Source of the DNA: Ixodes scapularis
Lineage: Eukaryota; Arthropoda; Arachnida; Ixodida; Ixodidae
Direction of reading: 5' to 3'
DNA length: 64,000 nt
Assembly: GCF_016920785.2 (NCBI RefSeq)
Contig: NW_024609857.1
Coordinates: forward strand, 130,627,094-130,691,093
Shown: piece by piece, positions 56,629 to 64,000 of the stretch
Layout of the letters: each line of letters opens with the position of its first letter
Numbering within the stretch: the stretch's first letter is position 1
Made by a program: the position numbers and the translations under genes
The notes under the pieces: model-generated
Databases searched by the model: none
What the model was told of the DNA's origin: nothing
Seen by the model: only the letters and a program-made list of their open reading frames with translations

Positions 56629-58015
56629 ATATGTTATCCCGTCGGGTCCGGGTGCGCTTTCTCGTTTGGCTGAGTGGATGGCCTCAAGCAGCTCCCCCAT
56701 GTTGAAAGGTTCGTCCATTCCCGGTTCTTTTGGTGGTTTTGCAGCCCAGCTGTTTGAGCGTTTTTCGCCTACCTGTTTTGCCGCCGCGATGTGCGGGAAA
56801 AATATCTGACTTGCTTTTACCGCCAGCTCCTCCTCCGTCATTTTCAGGCGAAGCGCAAGGTTCTGTGCTGCGTTCCGGCTCTTGCATTTGTTCTTGTTCA
56901 TCCCCCTGTAAGTCCGCCAGGCCTTTCCGAGTCAGGTACGTGCGTTGAATGATGCGCAGTGGCTTCTCTATTTATGCCGGCATAGCTCTTTGGAGAATTT
57001 CATAGCCATGGCAGTCGCTTTGTTGAGCTTGATCTTATGCGCCGTCGCCATGCTTCTCCTGAATCTTGTTAACGCTTGTAGCCTACTGGCCCATAGGTTC
57101 AGAAGGTGGGTGTCCGATGTCGGATCGCCTTGTTTGACATTAACGTGGGTTCTTGCCTCCTTCATCGCCTTGCAAATGCTTTCCTCGATGTCTTCGTGCC
57201 GCTCCAGGCTGCTTAGAATTAGCTCCCGGAATCCGTCCCATTTTATGATCGGTTGAAGCTCCTTATCTTTCCGCCCACTTGGGTGTGTGACTGTGACCTC
57301 GATGGGGTAGTGGTCGCTGCCCTGTGTGTCCCTCCTTGGTGTCCATTGGGTGTCGAGGCGCTTTGTGGCCCACGTGAGATCTGGTGTAGTGTCCTTCCGG
57401 CGTTGTTGTTTGGCTAGTCGCGTCTTGACCCCTTGTTCATTGCGGAGTTCAAGCCCGGCTGTTTGCACGGCTGCGATGATGTCTCGGCCTTTCTTTGTGT
57501 TAATGTCGTATCCCCATTCGCGGTGTTGTGCATTAAAGTCCCCTCCGACAATCAGTGGGTCTCCATCCGCCAGCTCGGATAGCTTTCGGATCCATTCTGC
57601 CGTCTCTCCATTTTTTAGGGTGGTATTAAACTTTATGTAGACAAATGCCACCACCAGTTTTAGTTTACCTCGCTTTAGTCAGACAGCAACTACCTCCCTC
57701 TTGCCCGAGCAGAGTGCAGTGGGGTCTAGCTGCGTCTGTGGTATGATTTGGAGTACGCAAACTGCCACCCATCCTTTCTTTTCAATGGGATTCTTCTCCC
57801 TGCAGCTTGGCTTAGATTTGATGGTCGGAGTTAGGTAAACGTTGAAGCCGGTGATTGCCATGTCCGGTGTTTTAGTCTCCTGCAGCAGCAGAATTTCTGG
57901 TGGCGCATTTCTTTCGAAGCGGAGCTTGAGCTCCGCTGCTCTTGCCGAGAACGTGTTGCAATTCCACTGTAGGATCCGTGTCGGTGCCGTCTTGGTCTGT
58001 CCGGGTTCGTTCGTT
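56629..58015 (-). pseudogene. LINE ORF2, endonuclease and N-terminal linker part
   Basis: An apurinic-type endonuclease (EEP fold) begins at RILQWNCNTF near 57970, followed by LLLQETK. After an in-frame TGA (57679-57681) the same frame gives GGDFNAQHREWGY, the PDLTWA motif and GSDHYPI with the catalytic histidine. Further in-frame stops are TAG at 56968-56970 and TGA near 56932. After that the linker to reverse transcriptase continues to SAPGPDGITY at 56629, where the 3.1-kb insertion starts. No ATG lies between the end of ORF1 and the endonuclease; the frame is open upstream inside ORF1 from 58257. Confidence 0.88.
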
Positions 58016-59581
58016 CTATCTGCTATGCTTGAGTTCAGCAATTTCCTTTTTAATCTCTCCGAGTACTTGGAATACCATATTAAATCCCATTTCCACGTCT
58101 TTCTCGAATTTGGCGATTTTGGATTCTTGCTTCTTGAACCTTGCTTCGAGTGCTTGTACTTCCTTCCTCCAGTCTGGTAGTTCGGTGGACTTAGCCTTCG
58201 TGCGCTGGGCCCATTCTGGGATCCAGTTTGGGGCTGCCATCTTCTCATTGGAGTCAACTGTTGGCTTTCCTGGGTTGGGAGGAATTCGAATGACCTCCTG
58301 CTCTCTGTTTAGTTGGCCGCGAAGTTGGGCCTGTGAGGTGGCAGTTGCTTTGGCTGCTGCCGCGTAACTTTCTCTCAGTAGCTTCGACTGTGGTGGCTTT
58401 GCAAGCTGCTTCTTTTCTGAGATCTTCCTCTTGGGACAATTGTTGCTGGTTGCCACGTGGGCCCCACCGCAGTTCTTACACTGTGGATCCCTTGTGCACT
58501 CTTCCATCTCTTTTTCGTGGATGTGCCCGCATTGGTCGCATCTGCTCTCTTTGCTTGGGCATACGTCCGTTTTGTGCCCAATGTTGTGACAATTGAAGCA
58601 GACTATTGGTCTTGGACGGTACGGTTTCACGGTGAACACTTCGCGGCAGAACATGACTTTCGCTGGCAGCCAAGTTCCCTCAAAAGTGATCACCACAGCG
58701 TTGCCTTTCTTGCCCATAAGGCGGGCGTAGACTACTTTGGCCGTTCTGCATTCCAAATCCGGTGGTAGCGTTTCGGGTGTCTCGTCGCTGTTATCACCGT
58801 GCAAGTAGATGACACCGCGTACCTGGTCGTTCCCCATTGCCTTGTATGGGCTTAAGGCGTACGAGTCTTCGCCTTTCGTGATCTCAGTGACTTTTAGGAG
58901 ATTTTGCATTATCTCTTCGTTCCGCGTTTTTAGCGCAATGGTGTTCGTCTTCGGCTGAATGTGAATTTTGTAGTCATCACGACTGGCGATTCCCGTCTTT
59001 TCCACCGCTGTTTTTATATCTCGGGTCTTGAAGTCCTTGACATTCTTTTTGCATATCGCTTTTAGTACCACTGTCTGGGTTGACGTGGGAGTTTCCCGCC
59101 TATCTTCCTCAGATGATGTTCTCGGTTTTTGGACTGTCGAACACCGGCGTTTTCGTCGGCGTTTACTTATATACATTTCAAACCCTTCGTCTTCGGGGTT
59201 CTCCTCCAAGGGGGCGGTTGCTAAGCTGTTAGGCTTAGCTTGTCGTTCTTCTGAAGTTAGATTTTCTGGTTTATGTAATTTCTGTAGTGGTGGAAATTGG
59301 GAAGTATCTTGAGAACTCACCTTTTCGGATTCCATGGCGTCCCTTTGCTGGCTTGCCATCCAGCCTGGGGTCAACGTCCCTTGTATGTAGCTGTCCAAGA
59401 GTGTGGTTATTAATTTGCCGATATCCTCTTTGGTGATTCCTAATTTTCCGAGGAGTCCAGCGTCAAGCTCGATGGCTGCGGTCCTGGCGGGTTCAAGCTG
59501 CTGCTGCGCTTTTACTTCGGCTTGTTGACCGCGCGTTCCCGAAGTCAGGGCTGCTGCGGTGTCCATCTTTTCTGGCTCCAA
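58016..59581 (-). CDS. LINE ORF1: zinc-knuckle RNA-binding protein (521 aa)
   Basis: Intact ORF from ATG at 59581 to TAG at 58016-58018. It would encode the retrotransposon's RNA chaperone that packages element RNA. The N-terminal part is low-complexity and charged, with a basic block near residue 140 (KRRRKRRC). A middle region (about residues 180-320) resembles the RNA-binding domain preceding zinc knuckles in I-type ORF1 proteins. Three CCHC-like knuckles lie at about 325-382: CFNCHNIGHKTDVC, CDQCGHIHEKEMEEC and CKNCGGAHVATSNNC. The C-terminus (about 440-521) is rich in K, E and L and may form a coiled coil. ORF2 follows in a different frame. Intactness beside a broken ORF2 is probably chance. 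Confidence 0.9.
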   Translation of the reverse strand: MEPEKMDTAAALTSGTRGQQAEVKAQQQLEPARTAAIELDAGLLGKLGITKEDIGKLITTLLDSYIQGTLTPGWMASQQRDAMESEKVSSQDTSQFPPLQKLHKPENLTSEERQAKPNSLATAPLEENPEDEGFEMYISKRRRKRRCSTVQKPRTSSEEDRRETPTSTQTVVLKAICKKNVKDFKTRDIKTAVEKTGIASRDDYKIHIQPKTNTIALKTRNEEIMQNLLKVTEITKGEDSYALSPYKAMGNDQVRGVIYLHGDNSDETPETLPPDLECRTAKVVYARLMGKKGNAVVITFEGTWLPAKVMFCREVFTVKPYRPRPIVCFNCHNIGHKTDVCPSKESRCDQCGHIHEKEMEECTRDPQCKNCGGAHVATSNNCPKRKISEKKQLAKPPQSKLLRESYAAAAKATATSQAQLRGQLNREQEVIRIPPNPGKPTVDSNEKMAAPNWIPEWAQRTKAKSTELPDWRKEVQALEARFKKQESKIAKFEKDVEMGFNMVFQVLGEIKKEIAELKHSR

Positions 59582-59825
59582 ACTCGTCGAAATGACCCCG
59601 TCGGTTGCAAAATCAGCGGGCGGAGCGTCGTCGAAAGTCCTTGGTGATTCACGACACCTTCATAAACGTGGCGCTGTTTTGGGGGTGTCGGGACCCCCTA
59701 ACGATGCCACGGAGCGTCCAGGTTTGATCTTCAAGGTAGTTGGAAGTCCAAAAGCTATAGAAAGCGCCAAACATAGAAAATTATCAGGAGCCGAAAATTC
59801 CGTGCTCCTTTTCTAGGACTAGGGA

Positions 59826-62800
59826 AATGGTCTTAAAAACCGAGAAATGGTGTCAGTCAACTTCCCGGGGGGGGGGGGGGGGGCAGAGGGGGCCGGTCAG
59901 GATGGTGACGACCGATGATGATGTTCGCCCGATGGAAGTCCCCCGGAAAGTTGAATAATAAAAAAAAAAAAACTAAAAGTTGTTTGATCCCGCTTGACGC
60001 ATTACGACGTTTTTGATTTACGATGGCCAGGGTGGCCACGTTTATTTCAAAACAAAACGACCAGTCAACAGTAATTTACATGTCAAAACTCCCAAAATTA
60101 AAACCCATACTTTAGCCCCCAGTCTAAAGAGCCGAATCTGCCTGATCTCAAAAGCCGAATCCCCGAGAATCCTCTCGGCAGCCCTTTTCTAGACTCGTAG
60201 GGGCCTCGCGGTTAAGTCACGCATCACAGCGGAACATTCGTCATAGAGGAATTTGTCCCTAGGAACGCTCGTCACTGTGCGAACCGGATATTTGAATTTG
60301 CCCAACATATAGTCACCTGGCTGTGCATGCAATAAAAATTAGTACGGTATATTTAATTTTACTAAAGAGAGAGAACATCCAAACAAGTCATCGTTGTACT
60401 TAGAAAACAAATACTAGAGAGTTTTAGTAGACAGTTTTCATCTTCCGCTCCGCTTTGAGGGTGCCAAACTGCGCATGCGCGGCCTGCTTCGCCGGAATGG
60501 AAAGCGGAGGTCCAAAAACGCGTTTTAGTAGAGCGTTTTTCTTCAGCGTAAGAGCGTTTTGAGCGGGTTCGAAAAATTTGCTTGCGTAGCCCCACAAGTG
60601 GACGTTTGTAGTACTAGTAAGACAAAAAAACCTAAGCGTTAACACCGAGAGAGTAAAACGGAGCGTGATTGTAGAGGTAGTAAAAACGAAGGCGACAATA
60701 ATGAACACAAAAAGAGTAGGCACAAACCTGAAGAAATATTAAGCTATAAAATATAAATATAATCGTTCCACCTTGTGTGCGAGTGAAGCCGAAGGTATAA
60801 GCATGAGCATGTTGCTCTAAACGGTACTTGCGCTGCACGAGCGCGCGTGCTGGTCAAGGACGCTGAAAGGCCGGCACTCGCTCTTGTAGCTTCTGCTCCA
60901 CTCGAATTAAAACTGAAATAGATTTACTTATTCGAAGTAGAAAAATAAGAGAAAAGGACGAAGTTTGCGCATTGCGAGTACATCCTTTTGCGTAGTACGA
61001 GCACAGTGTTGCTCAAGGCTAGCAACGCATCTGCACGATGAATCCCCGCTGTTCTCAAGGAAGGAGACTTCTATTAACGAGATTAAGCTGGCGAGACATC
61101 GAATCTATGATTCGTATCCCTCGTGCCATCAAGCGCCGAAGCTTCCTTTCCGAACTCGGTTGGCTGGATATTTCCAACGTAGAAAAGAAACCCTTTAGGA
61201 AGCTATCCTGCTTAAAGAAGGACCTGGCTGTTCTGCATGCGAGCCTCCAAATACCAGCACCCGACAGATCGGCGCAGGGTGTTGCCAATCTGGCGAGACG
61301 CTTTGCATGGTTCTTCCTCGACTGGCCTATCCCAACCGTCTGTCCGTACTTGGATGAGCATTTGGACGGAACTTGTCGGTGTTCTTCAGTTCTGTGAACC
61401 TCATCGTGGGTCACATACGACAGGTTCGGCCACCTGCTCGTTGACATGAACAAGCATAGGTGGTTGACCCTAGCGAAACTAGAGCTGTGCTCACTGGTAT
61501 GGTTTGTGTAAATTTCGCATTTCCATTGTTTCTAGCACAGCTGCTCTGTCTGGTGAAAAGTTACTCTTTTATATACGCCAAACGTGTACATGGGTAGTGT
61601 CAGGTCAAGTTACGACGAACGCGTTCGTAATCTATGAGTATTAGTAGGCCACTTTTATAAGCCCTCTTTGCTCTACTTTACGCTCTGCGAGAAGCATCGT
61701 CCCCACCGCGCATGCGTGGCCCGCTCTGAGTTGGAGCGTATAGTTAGCGGAGTGAGCGTGCGCTCCGCTTCACAAGTTGTAGAGCGGACTGCCCTCAGCG
61801 TCCTTAGCGTGATCGCTTAGAACTCAAGATGGCTGCACTTACTCAATACGCGTCGATGTTTTTGACCGTGACCTCAGCTTGAAAGAGGCCGAATCAAGAA
61901 GTAAAGCGTACGCCCCGCGCGTAAAAAGTAAACCATTCGATTTGAGTTCTATATAACACAAAACAGCATAATCAAACGAAGTGAACGAGTATCACTTTGC
62001 AACCAGCACGGCGTCGGGAAAGTCGTCGCGTTTTGTGGACGTCCTATGGCTATGCAGTCAGATGTACGGGTGCGCGTGCTTGAACGCCGATTATATCTGT
62101 GCATGTGCCCTCCTGTCGAAAATGCCACTGAAAGCTGACCACGAGCATAGCGCTCGCAAGCTGCGCCAAAGAAACCATTCCCCCCTCTCAGCTTTATTTA
62201 TTCACACTCGCTCGCAACTTTTGAAATGTTTAACTTTCCTCAAGAAATGTTTGCATTGGATTTCCTTGGTAGATTTAGAAAATAATAGAAACTTGAATGC
62301 AGCCTTTTTAAAAGTGCAACCCATGGTGCCGCTAGTCTTCGAGGCCGCCTTATTTTGGCCAAGTGTCTAGGGAGCAAGAGAGCTACGTCATTGTTTGTCG
62401 CGGATGCGAGTCTAAATGTATTAGACACGAATGCTGCGTCAATACTGAATATGAAATGGGTTCTAGTCACAAGTCTCGCACTAAAAGCGATGCCCAAAAT
62501 ATGGCGGCCGAATATGTTACCCGGTGGTGTTCTAAAAAGAGTTACCAATAACGGTCGAAAGAATATTGCACGTCAATTTTTTGTCTGGTGAAAACCAGAC
62601 AGGCATAAACAATGCAAAATTTAGCAAACACAACCCTGGACTTCTAAGCAATAGTGGTATATTAGAACAGTTTTCAGACGTTTCGTTTTGAATTCCGGCG
62701 TAGCGGGCCTCGCTTGCACAGTTTGACGGCCTCAAACTTTAGCAGAATTAAGGAACAACTATATATACATATATTAATTTACGATACCCAGTTTTTTACA

Positions 62801-62890
62801 ACCCTACAATGGAAATGCGCTTTATCTTAGAGGAGTAACAAGTCCCATATCACATGTTTTGGTAGTGTTTAAATACTGCCGTGTTGTAAG
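59826..62890. other. Mostly unrecognised sequence
   Basis: Has a 17-base poly-G (59867-59883), a GAGAGAGAACATC stretch at about 60367 that resembles the LINE tail at 51091, and GAGTTTTAGTAG-type motifs at 60421, 60527 and 61637. TGTCTGGT-GAAA-ACCAGACA (62581-62600) forms a perfect 8-bp stem with a GAAA loop. ORFs at 61038-61397 (+) and 61055-61453 (-) overlap and have no domain I know. Confidence 0.5.
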
Positions 62891-62917
62891 AGTGTTTTTC
62901 TTTGTCTTTTTTATTAG
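62891..62917 (+). promoter_or_regulatory. Likely 3' splice site
   Basis: A pyrimidine-rich tract (GTTTTTCTTTGTCTTTTTTATTAG) ends in AG at 62916-62917, immediately before the HARBI1-like coding stretch, whose frame starts cleanly at 62918. This fits an intron end. Confidence 0.6.
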
Positions 62918-63040
62918 GCCGTCAAGGACAAGGGAACACCCCTGAACAACTGTTGGGGTTTTGTTGACCGCACAGCATGCCCATATGCCGTCCATCAAAA
63001 AAATGAAAGCCGCTTACAACTCCCTGTAACGCCGAATTAG
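62918..63040 (+). pseudogene. HARBI1/DDE_Tnp_4-type transposase exon fragment
   Basis: Forty codons from the predicted splice acceptor read AVKDKGTPLNNCWGFVDRT... to TAG at 63038-63040. The family pattern is K-G-x-P-L-x-N-C-W-G-F-x-D-G-T, whose aspartate is the first of the DDE catalytic triad (here residue 17). Here the G after D is R (VDRT). The usual continuation R-P-I-C-R-P-S-x-N-Q is partly recognisable as CPYAVHQKN, then similarity is lost. No other part of the transposase is visible upstream or downstream, so this is a dead remnant of a Harbinger-type element. Confidence 0.72.
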
Positions 63041-63070
63041 AACGCAGCTCTTGAGGAGGAGGAGGGAAGG

Positions 63071-63154
63071 GCACGGGGGGGGGGTCACGTGACCCCCCCC
63101 CGTGCCTAACCAGGGGGGGGGGGTCACGTGACCTTGGGGGTCACGTGACCCCCA
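63071..63154. repeat. G/C palindromes centred on CACGTG, three in a row
   Basis: The first palindrome is GCAC, ten G, TCACGTGA, nine C, GTGC (63071-63105). The second is a G-run with TCACGTGACC (about 63113-63133). The third is TTGGGGGTCACGTGACCCCCAA (63134-63155, 22 bp, exact). Each centre is GTCACGTGAC, the extended E-box bound by MiT/TFE and USF factors (CLEAR-type motif). Strong secondary structure and possible homopolymer errors should be kept in mind. Confidence 0.88.
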
Positions 63155-63155
63155 A

Positions 63156-64000
63156 TGCCGATGATGTCATCACTGACGTCACTGATGACTCATCCGTGAC
63201 GATGACGATGCGGGTACCGATGACGTCATTAGTGACGTCACTGATGGCTTCACCAGTGATGATGACGATGACGATGCGAATGTCGGTGACGTCATCAGTG
63301 ACGTCGCTGAGACGTCATCAGTGATGATGACGATGACGATGCGGATGCCGGTGACGACATCAGTGACGTCACTGATGACGTCATCAGTGATGATGACGAT
63401 GACGATGCGGATGCCGGTGACGTCGTCAGTGATGATGACGATGACGATGTGGATGCCGGTGACGTCATCAGTGATGATGACGATGACAATGTGGATGCCG
63501 GTGACGTCATCAGTGATGATGACGATGACGATGTGGATGCCGGTGACATCAGTGATGATGACGATGACGATGGGGATGCCGGTGACGTCATCAGTGATGA
63601 TGACGATGACGATGCGGATGCCGGTGACGTCATCAGTGATGATGACGATGACGATGTGGATGCCGGTGACGTCATCAGTGATGATGACGATGACGATGTG
63701 GATGCCGGTGACGTCATCAGTGATGATGACGATGACGATGGGGATGCCGGTGACGTCATCAGTGATGATGACGATGGCGATGTGGATGCCGGTGACGTCA
63801 TCAGTAATGATGACGATGACGATGCGGATGCCGGTGACGTCATCAGTGATGATGACGATGACGATGTGGATGCCGGTGACGTCATCAGTGATGACGATGA
63901 CGATGTGGATGCTGGTGACGTCATCAGTGATGATGACGATGACGATGTGGATGCCGGTGACGTCATCAGTAATGATGACGATGACGATGCGGATGCCGGT
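63156..64000. repeat. 42-bp minisatellite with a TGACGTCA (CRE) site in most units
   Basis: Irregular at first (63156-63340), then regular 42-bp units GGTGACGTCATCAGTGATGA...GATGCC to the window edge, with two 39-bp units (about 63545 and 63880). I count about 18 TGACGTCA palindromes. One plus frame from about 63310 reads repeated DVISDDDDDDVDAG without stops and without ATG. The minus strand reads a Ser/Thr/Ala/Pro repeat (63295-63966). All regular indels are multiples of three, but a 42-bp period alone explains both open frames. The array continues past the window. Confidence 0.93.

Larger units (their letters stand above)
51091..59814 (-). mobile_element. Full-length I-type LINE (non-LTR retrotransposon with RNase H)
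   Basis: Minus-strand element with ORF1 (zinc-knuckle nucleic-acid-binding protein) and ORF2 (endonuclease, reverse transcriptase, RNase H). It is bounded by an 11-bp duplication, AGGACTAGGGA, at 51080-51090 and 59815-59825. The 3' end (low coordinates) is a TC dinucleotide tail after a short untranslated region. Without its 3.1-kb insertion the element is about 5.6 kb, the usual size for I-type elements. The domain order and RNase H domain place it in the I group rather than Jockey or CR1. ORF2 has several stops and a frameshift, so the copy is inactive. Confidence 0.93.

Noticed and set aside
61038..61453. Gene on either strand at 61.0-61.45 kb
   Set aside because: Both strands have ORFs of about 120-130 codons. 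I found no motif to prefer one and no homologue that I recognise.
63295..63966. Minus-strand serine-rich protein gene
   Set aside because: Pure product of a 42-bp minisatellite; no unique sequence, and the opposite strand is equally open.
1..64000. tRNA, rRNA or snRNA genes
   Set aside because: No cloverleaf with recognisable A/B boxes and no conserved rRNA or snRNA core was seen by eye; a dedicated scan (tRNAscan, Infernal) could still find one.

Overview
The window is non-coding, repeat-dominated animal DNA. It has no operons, Shine-Dalgarno sites, tRNA, rRNA or CRISPR array that I can see. The mobile elements (a CR1/L2-type LINE, an I-type LINE with RNase H, Ty3/gypsy integrase remains, many hAT, Harbinger-like and other TIR elements, THAP- and YqaJ-type transposon genes) fit a large chelicerate genome, most likely a hard tick. 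That assignment is inference from element style, not from a host gene.

Region 1 (1-29100) is one uninterrupted tandem array of about 236.7 copies of a 123-bp satellite. Because 123 = 3 x 41, one frame stays open for more than 28 kb; I treat this as an arithmetic side effect. Rare variants recur at fixed multiples of 123 bp (5, 16, 20, 24, 29/31 and 50 units), so the array carries several higher-order repeats made by duplication or unequal exchange. It runs without a break into about 200 bp that looks like the end of an LTR (29101-29308).

Region 2 (29309-51080) is a transposon graveyard. It holds a 5'-truncated CR1/L2 LINE split by a 254-bp MITE, a hAT inside an older fold-back element, a broken gypsy integrase, a second hAT with a subterminal-repeat structure, a LINE C-terminus split by a MITE, a 470-bp fold-back, several TIR elements whose ends fit a 2-bp AT target duplication (one with a Myb/SANT-like remnant), and a hAT sitting four codons into a small basic ORF.

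Region 3 (51091-59814) is the best-resolved locus: a full-length I-type LINE on the minus strand with an 11-bp target-site duplication. ORF1 is intact and ORF2 is broken. ORF2 is interrupted by a 3.1-kb TIR element with a YqaJ-type ORF start at one end and a THAP-domain ORF at the other. That element is interrupted by a hAT, which is interrupted by a Harbinger-like element. Target duplications at each level give the order of insertion.

Region 4 (59815-64000) has little recognisable until a spliced-looking HARBI1-type transposase exon (62918-63040), a block of G/C palindromes centred on CACGTG, and a 42-bp minisatellite with a TGACGTCA site in almost every unit, running off the window edge. 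I found no gene I would call a functional host gene. The THAP/YqaJ element, the group of AT-flanked elements and the higher-order satellite are the most worthwhile leads.
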